64,000 nt of DNA from Mycolicibacterium sp. TUM20985. Lineage in GTDB: Bacteria > Actinomycetota > Actinomycetes > Mycobacteriales > Mycobacteriaceae. Both the position numbers and the translations under genes were made by a program. The notes under the pieces are model-generated. The model made no database searches. It was not told the origin of the DNA and saw only the letters and a list, made by a program, of their open reading frames with translations. Below, piece after piece: positions 1 to 9,569 of this stretch; the first letter of the stretch is position 1, and every line of letters starts with the position of its first letter. The stretch covers positions 2,728,001 through 2,792,000 of the forward strand of contig NZ_AP027291.1 of assembly GCF_030295745.1 (NCBI RefSeq). The letters run 5' to 3'.

Positions 1-1327
1 GCTCCCAGAGCACCAGATCGGCGAGCTTGCCGACTTCGACCGAGCCGATCTCGTGGTCGATGCCGTGGGCGACCGCCGGACAGATGGTGTACTTCGCGAC
101 GTAACGGCGCACCCGGTTGTTGTCGGCCGCACCGTCACCCTCCAACGCACCGCGGCGCTTCTTCATCACGTGCGCGGTCTGCCAGGTGCGCAGCACCACC
201 TCGCCGATGCGACCCATGGCCTGTGCATCGCTACCGATCATCGAGATCGCGCCGATGTCGTGCAGCAGGTCCTCCGCCGCGATCGTCGACGGCCGGATGC
301 GGCTCTCGGCGAACGCCAGATCCTCTGGGACGCTGGGGTTCAGGTGGTGGCACACCATCAACATGTCGAGATGCTCGTCGAGGGTGTTGACGGTATGCGG
401 ACGCGTGGGGTTGGTCGAACTGGGCAACACGTTGGGGTGCGACACCACCGTGATGATGTCGGGCGCGTGCCCGCCACCCGCACCCTCGGTGTGATAGGCG
501 TGAATGGCCCGGCCATTGATGGCCGCCAGCGTGTCCTCGACGAAGCCCGCCTCGTTGAGGGTGTCCGAGTGCAGGTTGACCTGGACTCCGGCCTGGTCGG
601 CGACCGTGAGGCACGCATCGATCGCGGCGGGGGTGGTCCCCCAGTCTTCGTGCAGCTTGAATCCGGCTGCCCCGGCACGCAATTGCTCCCACATGGCTTC
701 GGAGCTGACGGTGTTGCCCTTGCCGAGGAGCAGGACGTTGAGCGGCCAGTGGTCGAGCGCTTCGAGCATCCGCGCCAGATGCCACGCACCCGGCGTGACG
801 GTCGTGGCCTTGCTGCCCTCCGCTGGGCCGGTACCACCGGCGACGATCGTGGTGATGCCCCCGCCGAGCGCCTCCTCCATGATCTGCGGACAGATGAGGT
901 GCACGTGGCAGTCGATCGCGCCCGCGGTCAGGATGCGGCCGTTACCCGCGATCACCTCCGTGGAGGGGCCCACCACCAGATCGGGATGCACGCCCGACAT
1001 GATGTCCGGGTTGCCGGCCTTGCCGATGGCGGCAATGCGGCCGTCGCGAATACCGACGTCCGCCTTGATGATTCCCCAGTGATCGATGATGACCACGCCG
1101 GTGATGACGGTGTCGGGCGCACCGTCGGCCCTGGTGGCGCGCGACTGGCCCATCGACTCGCGGAGCACCTTGCCGCCGCCGAAGACCGCCTCGTCGCCTG
1201 CCCGCCCCGGACCGCCGCTGCGGTCCTCGGTGATCTCGATGAACAGATCGGTGTCGGCGAGGCGGATGCGATCGCCGGTGGTCGGACCGAACAGTGCGGC
1301 GTAGCGGGAACGCGAGAGCTCGCTCAT
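1..1327 (-). CDS. ureC: Urease alpha subunit (partial, 3' end outside window)
   Basis: Catalytic chain of urease, which hydrolyses urea to ammonia and carbamate at a di-nickel centre in the cytoplasm. The first 442 codons are inside the window and the C-terminal part is cut off by the left edge. Visible features are the N-terminal [16 protein letters not shown] stretch, the nickel-binding HVH pair in DCHVHLICP (about residues 141 and 143), and FKLHEDWG, whose lysine (about 224) is the one carbamylated in the family. Its ATG overlaps the ureB stop as ATGA, so the two are translationally coupled. Accessory genes (ureF, ureG, ureD) would be expected just beyond the edge. Confidence 0.97.
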   Translation of the reverse strand, partial: MSELSRSRYAALFGPTTGDRIRLADTDLFIEITEDRSGGPGRAGDEAVFGGGKVLRESMGQSRATRADGAPDTVITGVVIIDHWGIIKADVGIRDGRIAAIGKAGNPDIMSGVHPDLVVGPSTEVIAGNGRILTAGAIDCHVHLICPQIMEEALGGGITTIVAGGTGPAEGSKATTVTPGAWHLARMLEALDHWPLNVLLLGKGNTVSSEAMWEQLRAGAAGFKLHEDWGTTPAAIDACLTVADQAGVQVNLHSDTLNEAGFVEDTLAAINGRAIHAYHTEGAGGGHAPDIITVVSHPNVLPSSTNPTRPHTVNTLDEHLDMLMVCHHLNPSVPEDLAFAESRIRPSTIAAEDLLHDIGAISMIGSDAQAMGRIGEVVLRTWQTAHVMKKRRGALEGDGAADNNRVRRYVAKYTICPAVAHGIDHEIGSVEVGKLADLVLWE

Positions 1328-1641
1328 GTGTTGCCGTCCAGCTTTCCGGGCGGGGTCAGGGACAGACCGTGGACTTCCCGGCTGCCGCTGAGCGGTACCA
1401 GTGAGACATGTTGTCCGATACCGGGTTCGAAGCGCACGGCCGTTCCGGCGGGAATGTCGAGTCGGTGACCGTGAGCGGCCTCGCGGTCGAACTCCAGCGC
1501 GGCGTTGGCCTGTGGCAGGTGGACGTGGCTGCCGACCTGGACGGGCCGGTCACCGGTATTGACGACGTCCAGCTCGAGCCGATCGACGCCTTCGTTGAGC
1601 GTGATGTCACCCTCGCCGTACAGGAATTCGCCTGGAATCAC
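1324..1641 (-). CDS. ureB: Urease beta subunit
   Basis: Non-catalytic beta subunit that packs with UreA and UreC in the urease trimer. The product (105 aa) has the family core [10 protein letters not shown], the [15 protein letters not shown] stretch and AVRFEPG. I chose the GTG that gives an [12 protein letters not shown]-terminus because mycobacterial UreB starts with IPGE. Another in-frame GTG at 1680, one base after the ureA stop, would add 13 residues and cannot be excluded. The gene sits 40 nt after ureA and overlaps ureC by 4 nt. Confidence 0.95.
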   Translation of the reverse strand: MIPGEFLYGEGDITLNEGVDRLELDVVNTGDRPVQVGSHVHLPQANAALEFDREAAHGHRLDIPAGTAVRFEPGIGQHVSLVPLSGSREVHGLSLTPPGKLDGNT

Positions 1642-1681
1642 TAGTGCCGTCCGTTCTTCGCGCAAGCGCTCATCTCCCACC

Positions 1682-1984
1682 TCACGGGATCGGGTGGTGG
1701 ACGGTGACGAGCTTGGTGCCGTCGGGGAACGTGGCCTCGACCTGGACGTCGTAGAGCATCTCGGGCACACCGTCCATCACGTCGGCGCGGTCGAGCACCT
1801 CGCGCCCGCTGTTCATCAGCTCGGCGACGGTACGGCCGTCACGGGCGCCCTCGAGGAGGTGGTCGGTGATTACCGCGACCGCCTCGGGATGGTTCAGCCG
1901 CAAACCGCGTGCCTGGCGGCGACGGGCGAGTTCGGCCGCATACGAGATGAGCAGGCGGTCCTGCTCGTGCGGTGACAGGCGCAT
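1682..1984 (-). CDS. ureA: Urease gamma subunit
   Basis: Small structural subunit of urease (100 aa). The sequence [12 protein letters not shown], the [14 protein letters not shown] stretch, [20 protein letters not shown] and the terminal HHPIP are typical of UreA. The ATG is preceded by AGGA about 11 nt upstream. It is first in the ureABC order, 60 nt after the thioesterase gene on the same strand, so transcription may come from further upstream. Confidence 0.97.
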   Translation of the reverse strand: MRLSPHEQDRLLISYAAELARRRQARGLRLNHPEAVAVITDHLLEGARDGRTVAELMNSGREVLDRADVMDGVPEMLYDVQVEATFPDGTKLVTVHHPIP

Positions 1985-2044
1985 AGATCGCGATCCTGCC
2001 ACGGCGGGCGGCAGTCAGCAGCGCACGCGTGAATGCGCCTGCGT

Positions 2045-2455
2045 TCAGCCCTCGTTCGGCAGGTTCTGCAACCGCACCTGGCCGCGGGCGACCATCTTGT
2101 CGTTGGTGTCGGTGATCTCGATGAGCCAGATCTGCTGGCGTCGACCGCGGTGAATGGGCGTGGACACGGCGGTGACCATGCCCGCGGTGATGGCGCGCAG
2201 GAAGTCGGTGTTGTTGTTCACGCCGACCACGTTGCTGCCGCTGCCCCTGGCCTGAAGCCACGTTGCCGCCGAGACGCTGGCGACGCTTTCCACGATCGCG
2301 CAGTACACCCCGCCGTGCACGATCCCGTGCGGTTGCAGGTGCTTCGCGTTGATCGTCAGTTGAGCCTTCGAACCGTCGGGCGTCACGTCCAGATAGGTCA
2401 GGCCGATCTCGTCATCGAAGCCGCCACCTACGCCGTTGGGCATCCAAGTCGTCAC
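2045..2455 (-). CDS. PaaI/hotdog-fold thioesterase (Rv1847-like)
   Basis: Hotdog-fold acyl-CoA thioesterase of the PaaI type, about 136 aa. The motif HLQPHGIVHGGVYCAIVESVAS contains the conserved HGG loop and the acidic residue on the long helix; NNNTDFLRA and the terminal strand are also family features. The physiological substrate is unknown. It lies immediately upstream of ureA, as Rv1847 does in M. tuberculosis. The start is ambiguous: GTG at 2455 or ATG at 2443, neither with a clear ribosome binding site. The gene lies downstream of a small RNA terminator, so it may also receive read-through. Confidence 0.85.
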   Translation of the reverse strand: MTTWMPNGVGGGFDDEIGLTYLDVTPDGSKAQLTINAKHLQPHGIVHGGVYCAIVESVASVSAATWLQARGSGSNVVGVNNNTDFLRAITAGMVTAVSTPIHRGRRQQIWLIEITDTNDKMVARGQVRLQNLPNEG

Positions 2456-2504
2456 ACCGAATTGTCTACACGCCGCCGAACCGGCCCCGGCACGACACCC
2501 CTGA

Positions 2505-2626
2505 AAAACGGGTGGCCCCGCACACGGTGCGTGTGCGGGGCCCACCCTCGAACGGACCGGTGATCTCTGCAGCCCACAGGATTCCACGGCGGTCCGGTGG
2601 TTCGGTGCGGCCGAACGCGTCGGCAC
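2505..2626 (-). ncRNA. mrsI: Candidate MrsI iron-responsive small RNA
   Basis: A compact transcription unit of about 120 nt with no ORF. A promoter (TTGCTA, 18-bp spacer, TATGCT) at 2632-2661 predicts a start near 2625. The unit ends in an intrinsic terminator whose GC-rich stem is followed by TTTTT on the minus strand. An internal stem can form between CGGACCG and CGGTCCG arms. An IdeR-like box covers the promoter spacer. In M. tuberculosis the iron-sparing sRNA MrsI (ncRv11846) lies between blaI (Rv1846c) and Rv1847 in this same orientation and is IdeR-controlled; position, size, strand and regulation all agree. Nucleotide identity was not checked, and the exact 5' end is inferred. Confidence 0.78.
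2507..2545 (-). terminator. Intrinsic terminator of the MrsI-like sRNA
   Basis: A GTGGGCCCCGCACAC arm pairs with GTGTGCGGGGCCAC around a short loop (one bulged base), followed on the minus strand by CCCGTTTTTC. Strong stem plus U-tract is a classical Rho-independent terminator, uncommon in mycobacteria. It lies about 50 nt before the thioesterase start. Confidence 0.85.
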
Positions 2627-2631
2627 CAGAG

Positions 2632-2661
2632 AGCATAGGGAAGCCTTGCCTAATTTAGCAA
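2632..2661 (-). promoter_or_regulatory. sRNA promoter with IdeR-like box
   Basis: On the minus strand, -35 TTGCTA and -10 TATGCT are separated by 18 bp. The 19-mer TTAGGCAAGGCTTCCCTAT (2635-2653) matches the IdeR consensus TTAGGTTAGGCTAACCTAA at 14 of 19 positions and fills the spacer, the expected place for iron-dependent repression. It also overlaps the stop codon of the upstream FhuF-like gene. Confidence 0.65.
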
Positions 2662-3408
2662 GAGCCCTCCCCGGCAGGTTCGGCCGCCGCGCACCGGCGC
2701 TCCGAAACCGACCAGCGCGTCCAGCACCGCCTGGCCGCGGCGCATGCTGGTCTGCTCACTGGATCCGGCCAGTAGCGGCACCCGGGTGGCCTCGCTGACT
2801 ACGGCGGCACCGACGATGTGCCACATGGCCGAGGTCGACATGGCGCCGCGGCTGACGTCGACCAGCCTGTCGAACAACGGCGTCAGCGTGCGGTGACTAC
2901 GGTGCGCGACCCAGGTCGCGAGCGCGGCCTCGTTCGGAAGCGCCACGATTCCATCGCGCGTCCGGTCCGGGCTGACGATCTGACCATCGTCGGGAAGGGC
3001 GCGCAGTGTCGGATCGACGACGCCGACCCAGTCGATGGCACCTTCGGAATCGACGTGCACCCAGAGGTTCTCCAGACCGGTGTCCCAGGCCCGGCCCTCG
3101 AGGGCCAGGAGCGGCACCACGCGCCCGATCACGACGTGGGCCAGGCTCGCCGCCAGCTGGTGCGTGACCCCGACGCGGTGGTCCGTCTCCGCGGCGGCCG
3201 CGTCGAACATTGCCTGAAGGCGGTCGGTCGCCAACGCGTCGGTCAGCGGCCACCAGCGCCGACGGGACACGTCGCGCATGACCGCGACGCCGTACGTCCG
3301 CGGACGTTCGGGCGACAACTCGCGCAGGCGGCGGCTGGATTCGTGCAAGGGCAAGGTCCGGGTGATGGACATGCGGATGATCAGCGGGTCGTCAACGGCA
3401 ACCGACAC
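2650..3408 (-). CDS. FhuF-like protein, iron-regulated (siderophore-iron reductase candidate)
   Basis: Protein of 252 aa. The middle (about residues 85-165, HVVIGRVVPLLALEGRAWDTGLENLWVHVD...) resembles the FhuF-type domain shared by ferric-siderophore reductases and the C-terminus of NIS synthetases. The C-terminus has a single cysteine (RGGRTCRGG) and so lacks the four-cysteine [2Fe-2S] motif of true FhuF reductases; reductase activity is therefore uncertain. GTG start has a perfect AGGAGG 5 nt upstream. The promoter -10 TATAGT is covered by an IdeR box, which argues for expression under iron limitation. No obvious signal peptide or membrane segment. Confidence 0.55.
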   Translation of the reverse strand: MSVAVDDPLIIRMSITRTLPLHESSRRLRELSPERPRTYGVAVMRDVSRRRWWPLTDALATDRLQAMFDAAAAETDHRVGVTHQLAASLAHVVIGRVVPLLALEGRAWDTGLENLWVHVDSEGAIDWVGVVDPTLRALPDDGQIVSPDRTRDGIVALPNEAALATWVAHRSHRTLTPLFDRLVDVSRGAMSTSAMWHIVGAAVVSEATRVPLLAGSSEQTSMRRGQAVLDALVGFGAPVRGGRTCRGGLLLN

Positions 3409-3420
3409 GGCACCTCCTAG

Positions 3421-3439
3421 TTAGGTTAGCCTTACTATA
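3421..3439 (-). promoter_or_regulatory. IdeR (iron) box over the FhuF-like gene promoter
   Basis: Minus-strand TATAGTAAGGCTAACCTAA matches the IdeR consensus TTAGGTTAGGCTAACCTAA at 15 of 19 positions, with the right-hand 12 bases exact. It contains the -10 hexamer TATAGT (3434-3439), so IdeR-Fe2+ binding would block RNA polymerase. AGGAGG and the GTG start follow immediately. Confidence 0.8.
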
Positions 3440-3591
3440 AGGAAAGTCGACTGCGGGGAGACGTGCTGTGACGGGACTCACAACTGACGGGAATTGGGTA
3501 TACGGCCGCACGTTTGGCGGGTCGGGAAGGAATGGGAACACCCGCCCGTTGACGCTTCGGGGGAACGTATCCGTCGCACCCCGGCAACTGA

Positions 3592-3619
3592 TACGACGCA
3601 CGGTAGTAAGCCCGTAGTA
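3592..3619 (+). promoter_or_regulatory. Candidate BlaI operator
   Basis: TACGAC and GTAGTA form an inverted repeat with a 5-bp spacer (3592-3608), and a second GTAGTA follows 11 bp after the first, about one helical turn. Known BlaI/MecI operators are TACTAC/GTAGTA-type dyads. The site lies 35-60 bp before the blaI start, fitting autoregulation. Confidence 0.6.
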
Positions 3620-3653
3620 CCCTGTAAGCATTGCTCAGGAGAGTGAACGAATC

Positions 3654-4070
3654 ATGCCCAAGCAGACGCGCCTCGGGGAACTCGAACGCGAAGTGATGGA
3701 CCACCTGTGGTCTTCGCGCGACCCTCAGACCGTCCGTCAGGTGCACGAAGCACTGGCGGTGCGGCGAGACCTTGCCTACACGACGGTCATGACTGTGCTC
3801 CAACGCCTGGCCAAGAAGAACCTCGTCGTGCAACACCGCGACGACAGGGCGCACCGCTACGCCCCGACTCACGGCCGGGATGTCCTGGTCGCCGGCCTCA
3901 TGGTCGACGCGCTCGACCAGGCCTCGGACTTCGGCAGTCGCGAGGCCGCACTCGTCCACTTCGTCGAACGGGTGGGCGCCAACGAGGCGGCCGCCCTGCG
4001 CCGAGCGCTGGCCGAGTTGGAGGCCAAGGAGAGTTCTGCCTCGGTCGCTGGTAATTCGGGTACCGCCTGA
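3654..4070 (+). CDS. blaI: BlaI/MecI-family transcriptional repressor
   Basis: Winged-helix repressor (138 aa) of the penicillinase-repressor family, ordinarily a dimer released from its operator when cleaved by a BlaR-type protease. The N-terminal half carries the DNA-binding domain (LGELEREVMDHLWSS, then TVRQVHEAL and TTVMTVLQRLAKKNLV with the recognition helix); the C-terminal part is the dimerisation and cleavage region. AGGAGAG precedes the ATG by about 10 nt. It is followed after 14 nt by the M56 membrane protease, the usual blaI-blaR order. In mycobacteria the regulon includes the beta-lactamase gene and respiratory genes, so its targets may lie elsewhere. Confidence 0.95.
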   Translation: MPKQTRLGELEREVMDHLWSSRDPQTVRQVHEALAVRRDLAYTTVMTVLQRLAKKNLVVQHRDDRAHRYAPTHGRDVLVAGLMVDALDQASDFGSREAALVHFVERVGANEAAALRRALAELEAKESSASVAGNSGTA

Positions 4071-4084
4071 GGGACACTGTCAGT

Positions 4085-5023
4085 GTGTCCGCGCTGGCGT
4101 TCTCCTTAGTCGCGCTACTCCTCATCGGCCCAGTTCCGGCGTTGTTGGCGCGAGCGTCGTGGCCCTTGCGTGCGCCGCGGGCGGCGGTAGTGCTGTGGCA
4201 GTCGATCGCCCTCGCCGCCGTGTTGTCCGCGTTCAGCGCCGGCATCGCCATCGCCAGCCGACTGTTCGTCCCAGGTCCCGACGGTAGGCCGACCGCCACG
4301 GTCACCAGCGAGATCAGGGTGCTTGGCTGGCCGCTGTGGTTGCTGTACGTCGCCGTCTTCGCCGTCACGCTCCTGATCGGCGCCCGATTGATGGTGTCGG
4401 TGGTGCAGGTCGCGATCGCCACCCGCAGGCGACGGGCGCATCACCGCATGCTCGTCGACCTCCTCGGCCGGTCGCACGATCCGTCGGTGCGGTCGTCGCA
4501 CGGGCTGCGCATCCTGGACGTCGCCCAGCCGTTGGCCTACTGTCTGCCCGGCGTCCGCAGCCGGGTCGTCGTCAGCGAGGGCACGCTGAGCGCGCTGTCG
4601 GACACCGAGTTGGCCGCCATCCTCAGCCACGAACATGCCCACCTGCGCGCCAGGCACGATCTGGTGCTGGAGATGTTCACCGCCGTCCACGCCGCCTTCC
4701 CGCGCTTCGTCCGGAGTGCCAATGCGCTCGACGCGGTGCGGCTGCTCATCGAGGCGCTCGCCGACGACGCCGCCGTCCGCAAGGCGGGCCCCACTCCCCT
4801 GGCCCGGGCGCTGGTCGCCTGCGCCTCGAGCTGGGCACCGTCCGGAGCGCTGGCCGCCGGCGGGCCACACACCATCACGCGGGTGCGCCGCCTGGCCGGC
4901 GAGCCGAACAGCGTCCTGCTGGCGACGGCCGCGTACGTCACCGCCGCAGCCGTTCTGGTCGTCCCCACCGTGGCGCTGGCGGTGCCCTGGCTCACCGAGC
5001 TACAGCGCCTGATCTCCGCGTAG
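4085..5023 (+). CDS. blaR: M56 family membrane metalloprotease (BlaR-like)
   Basis: Integral-membrane zinc protease (312 aa) of the BlaR1/MecR1 family, expected to cleave BlaI. Several hydrophobic segments are visible (about 5-22, 35-60, 82-110 and 278-305), and the zinc site HEHAH sits at about 182-186 in ILSHEHAHLRARHD. Unlike Staphylococcus BlaR1 there is no C-terminal penicillin-binding sensor domain, as in the mycobacterial homologue, so beta-lactams are probably not sensed directly by this chain. GTG start; likely cotranscribed with blaI. Confidence 0.88.
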   Translation: MSALAFSLVALLLIGPVPALLARASWPLRAPRAAVVLWQSIALAAVLSAFSAGIAIASRLFVPGPDGRPTATVTSEIRVLGWPLWLLYVAVFAVTLLIGARLMVSVVQVAIATRRRRAHHRMLVDLLGRSHDPSVRSSHGLRILDVAQPLAYCLPGVRSRVVVSEGTLSALSDTELAAILSHEHAHLRARHDLVLEMFTAVHAAFPRFVRSANALDAVRLLIEALADDAAVRKAGPTPLARALVACASSWAPSGALAAGGPHTITRVRRLAGEPNSVLLATAAYVTAAAVLVVPTVALAVPWLTELQRLISA

Positions 5024-5072
5024 ATTCGACCCTCGGAACTCCTCGCCACACCCCAACCACGAAAGGCTGCCC

Positions 5073-6527
5073 GTGAGCTCGCCCGAAACCAACGCCACGG
5101 CTCAAATCGGCGTCACCGGCCTGGCCGTGATGGGGTCGAACATCGCCCGCAACTTCGCCCATCACGGGTACACCGTTGCGGTGCACAATCGGACGACCGC
5201 CAAGATCGACGCCCTGCTCGACGCCCACGGCACGGAGGGCAACTTCGTTCGCGGTAACACCATCCCGGAATTCCTTGCCACCCTGGAGAAGCCGCGACGG
5301 GTGCTGATCATGGTCAAGGCGGGTGGCCCCACCGACGCCGTGATCAACGAGCTCGCCGACGCGATGGAGGAGGGCGACATCATCATCGACGGCGGCAACT
5401 CCCTCTACACCGACACCATCCGTCGCGAGAAGGCCATCCGCGAACGTGGTCTGCACTACGTCGGCGCAGGCATCTCCGGTGGCGAGGAGGGCGCCCTCAA
5501 CGGGCCGTCCATCATGCCCGGCGGCCCCAAGGAGTCCTACGAGTCGCTCGGCCCGCTGCTCGAGGAGATCTCCGCGCACGTCGACGGCGTCCCCTGCTGC
5601 ACGCACATCGGGCCCGACGGGTCGGGCCACTTCGTGAAGATGGTGCACAACGGCATCGAGTACTCCGACATGCAGCTGATCGGCGAGGCCTACCAGCTGC
5701 TGCGCGACGGCCTCGGCAAGACGGCACCGGAGATCGCCGACATCTTCCGCGACTGGAACGAAGGCGATCTCGACAGCTACCTCATCGAGATCACCGCCGA
5801 GGTGCTCAAGCAGACCGACGCCAAGACCGGCAAGCCCCTCGTCGACGTCATCCTCGACGAGGCCGAACAGAAGGGAACCGGCCGCTGGACGGTCGTGTCC
5901 GCGCTCGATCTCGGGGTGCCGGTCACCGGTATCGCCGAAGCCGTCTTCGCCCGCGCCCTCTCGGGGTCGGTCTCGCAGCGCAAGGCCACCACCGGTCTGG
6001 CCGCGGGCACCCTCGGCGCCAAGCCGACCGATGCCGCCGCCTTCATCGAGGACGTCCGGCAGGCGCTCTACGCCTCCAAGATCGTCGCTTATGCCCAGGG
6101 CTTCAACCAGATTCAGGCGGGCAGCCTCGAATACGACTGGGGCATCACCCCCGGCGATCTGGCCACCATCTGGCGCGGCGGCTGCATCATCCGGGCCAAG
6201 TTCCTTAACTTCATCAAGGAGGCGTTCGACGACGAGCCGGAGTTGGCGACCCTGCTCGTCGCACCGTACTTCCGCAGCGCCGTCGAGGCGGCCGTCGACG
6301 GCTGGCGGCGGGTGGTGGTCACCGCGACCGAGCTGGGTATCCCGGTCCCCGGCTTCTCGTCGGCACTCTCCTACTACGACGCGCTGCGCACCGAGCGGCT
6401 GCCCGCGGCTCTGACGCAGGGTTTGCGCGATTTCTTCGGCGCCCATACCTACGGACGCATCGACGAGGACCCGAGCAAGAAGTTCCACACGCAGTGGAGC
6501 GGCGATCGCAGCGAGTCGCCGGCCTAG
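5073..6527 (+). CDS. gnd1: 6-phosphogluconate dehydrogenase, decarboxylating
   Basis: Converts 6-phosphogluconate to ribulose 5-phosphate and CO2 with NADP+ in the oxidative pentose phosphate pathway (cytoplasm). The 484-aa length fits the long-chain dimeric class. It has the dinucleotide motif GLAVMGSN near the N-terminus, the GGEEGA segment, and GHFVKMVHNGIEY with the catalytic lysine. GTG start with AAAGG about 10 nt upstream; a TAGATT hexamer at the end of the preceding gene could be a -10. Named after M. tuberculosis gnd1 (Rv1844c), which has the same neighbours. Confidence 0.96.
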   Translation: MSSPETNATAQIGVTGLAVMGSNIARNFAHHGYTVAVHNRTTAKIDALLDAHGTEGNFVRGNTIPEFLATLEKPRRVLIMVKAGGPTDAVINELADAMEEGDIIIDGGNSLYTDTIRREKAIRERGLHYVGAGISGGEEGALNGPSIMPGGPKESYESLGPLLEEISAHVDGVPCCTHIGPDGSGHFVKMVHNGIEYSDMQLIGEAYQLLRDGLGKTAPEIADIFRDWNEGDLDSYLIEITAEVLKQTDAKTGKPLVDVILDEAEQKGTGRWTVVSALDLGVPVTGIAEAVFARALSGSVSQRKATTGLAAGTLGAKPTDAAAFIEDVRQALYASKIVAYAQGFNQIQAGSLEYDWGITPGDLATIWRGGCIIRAKFLNFIKEAFDDEPELATLLVAPYFRSAVEAAVDGWRRVVVTATELGIPVPGFSSALSYYDALRTERLPAALTQGLRDFFGAHTYGRIDEDPSKKFHTQWSGDRSESPA

Positions 6528-7994
<1,467 letters not shown>

Positions 7995-8009
7995 CCGCCC
8001 GGCGGGCGG
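7995..8009 (+). terminator. GC-rich hairpin directly after guaB1
   Basis: CCGCCC and GGGCGG arms with a 3-nt loop begin right after the guaB1 stop. There is no U-tract, so it would be a weak or non-canonical terminator. Confidence 0.35.
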
Positions 8010-8064
8010 CGTCGACTCGGCTACGATTGACCCCATCTCGTCGCCGTCAATCGAAAGGGAACAC

Positions 8065-8187
8065 GTGCCGCAGGCACCCGCCGAGGCCCCGGAACCTGAA
8101 CGGGCCTCCTCGGAGCCGTCCGACGCCGAACCCTCCAGTAGGCAGCCGGGCCTAGTGCCCGGCGCCCGTTGCGCGAGGCTCTCATGA
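8065..8187 (+). CDS. Possible 40-codon leader ORF before the CNNM/CBS gene
   Basis: Starts with GTG 4-8 nt after AAAGGGA, a better ribosome binding site than that of the following gene, and encodes 40 residues rich in Pro, Glu and Ala ([18 protein letters not shown]...). Its TGA overlaps the downstream ATG as ATGA, the arrangement of translational coupling. A TACGAT hexamer about 35 nt upstream could be its -10. It is not known to be conserved; the alternative is that it is only 5' leader sequence. Confidence 0.35.
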   Translation: MPQAPAEAPEPERASSEPSDAEPSSRQPGLVPGARCARLS

Positions 8188-9569
8188 GCCTGGTTCTCAG
8201 TCTTATCGCCTTCTTGCTGCTGACCGCCGGGACGGCGCTGTTCGTCGCCGCGGAGTTCTCCCTCACCGCTCTGGAACGCAGCACGGTCGACACCAATGCC
8301 AAGAATGGCGGCTGGCGTGACGCGTACGTCCAGAAGGCGCACAAGTCGCTGTCCTTCCAGCTGTCGGGGGCGCAGCTCGGCATCTCGATCACCACGCTGG
8401 CCACCGGTTACCTGGCCGAACCCGTCGTCGCGACCCTGTTGCGCCCGCCGCTGCAGGCAGTTCGGCTGCCCGAGACCATGATCGACGGTGTCGCGCTGGC
8501 GTTGGCGCTGTTGATCGCCACGTCGATCTCGATGATCTTCGGGGAGCTGGTGCCCAAGAACCTGGCCGTCGCCAAACCGGCGCCGACCGCCCGGTGGGCC
8601 GCCCCACTGCAATGGTGGTTCTCCCGGCTGCTCACCCCGGCCATCAAGGTCACCAACGGCACCGCCAACTGGATTCTGCGCCGGGTCGGGATCGAACCCG
8701 CCGAGGAGCTGAGATCCGCGCGCTCACCGCAGGAGCTGGTGTCGCTGGTACGGACCTCCAAGCGCAGCGGTTCGCTGGATGCGAGCACGGCGGATCTCGT
8801 CGACCGTTCGCTGCAGTTCGGTGAGCGGTCGGCCGAGGAGCTCATGACGCCACGGTCGAAGATCGAAGCCCTGCACGTCGACGACACCGTCGCAGACCTG
8901 GTCCTCAAGGCGATGGAGACGGGCTTCTCCCGCTTCCCCATCGTCGACGGCGACCTCGACGAGACGGTGGGCATCGTGCACGTCAAGCAGGTGTTCACGG
9001 TGCCGGTCGCCGACCGCGCGAACACCCGGCTGTCGGTGATCGCCCTACCCGTGGCCACCGTGCCGTCCAGCCTCGACGGGGATGCCGTGATGGCGCAGAT
9101 CCGCGCCAACGGCCTGCAGACCGCGCTGGTGGTCGACGAGTACGGCGGCACGGCCGGCATGGTCACCGTCGAGGACCTCATCGAGGAGATCGTCGGTGAC
9201 GTCCGCGATGAGCACGATGACGCCACCCCGGACGTCGTCGAGGTGCGCAACGGCTGGCGGATCTCCGGGCTGCTGCGCATCGACGAGGTCGAGACCGAGA
9301 CCCCGTTCCGGCCGCCGGAGGGCGAATACGAGACGATCGGCGGTCTGATCCTTCAGGAATTGGGTCACATTCCCGAGCCGGGCGAGACCGTCGAGCTCAC
9401 CGAGTTCGATCCGGACGGCCCGGTCGACGATCCCGTGCACTGGCAGGCCACGGTCATCCAGATGGACGGGCGACGCATCGATCTGCTCGAGCTGTCCGAA
9501 CTGGGTCGCCGCGGTAAACCGGGGAAGTCGGAAGAGTCGGACCGGTCGGAAAGGAAGAAGGGACAGTGA
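8184..9569 (+). CDS. CNNM (DUF21)/CBS/CorC_HlyC protein (Rv1842c-like)
   Basis: Membrane protein of 461 aa. Order: CNNM transmembrane domain (about residues 1-190, with [11 protein letters not shown] and [14 protein letters not shown]), a CBS pair (about 205-335, with [13 protein letters not shown] and [24 protein letters not shown]), then a C-terminal transporter-associated CorC/HlyC domain. The family is linked to Mg2+ and Co2+ export and is often mislabelled haemolysin. I chose ATG 8184 because the protein then begins at the first membrane helix; TTG at 8169 is possible. The stop overlaps the next gene's GTG, another member of the same family. Confidence 0.93.
   Translation: MSLVLSLIAFLLLTAGTALFVAAEFSLTALERSTVDTNAKNGGWRDAYVQKAHKSLSFQLSGAQLGISITTLATGYLAEPVVATLLRPPLQAVRLPETMIDGVALALALLIATSISMIFGELVPKNLAVAKPAPTARWAAPLQWWFSRLLTPAIKVTNGTANWILRRVGIEPAEELRSARSPQELVSLVRTSKRSGSLDASTADLVDRSLQFGERSAEELMTPRSKIEALHVDDTVADLVLKAMETGFSRFPIVDGDLDETVGIVHVKQVFTVPVADRANTRLSVIALPVATVPSSLDGDAVMAQIRANGLQTALVVDEYGGTAGMVTVEDLIEEIVGDVRDEHDDATPDVVEVRNGWRISGLLRIDEVETETPFRPPEGEYETIGGLILQELGHIPEPGETVELTEFDPDGPVDDPVHWQATVIQMDGRRIDLLELSELGRRGKPGKSEESDRSERKKGQ

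Noticed and set aside
53..1468. Plus-strand ORF of 471 codons across ureC
   Set aside because: It is antisense to ureC and ureB, whose products are unmistakable; low-complexity Arg/Gly/Asp/Val text is typical of a GC-rich shadow frame.
1985..2044. Promoter directly before ureA
   Set aside because: No convincing -10/-35 pair in this 60-bp gap; urease may be read from further upstream.
2546..2631. Possible tRNA on the minus strand (GTTCGAGG-like loop)
   Set aside because: The bases flanking the TTCGAGG segment do not pair to form a T-arm and no acceptor stem or anticodon arm can be drawn. The region fits the small RNA better.
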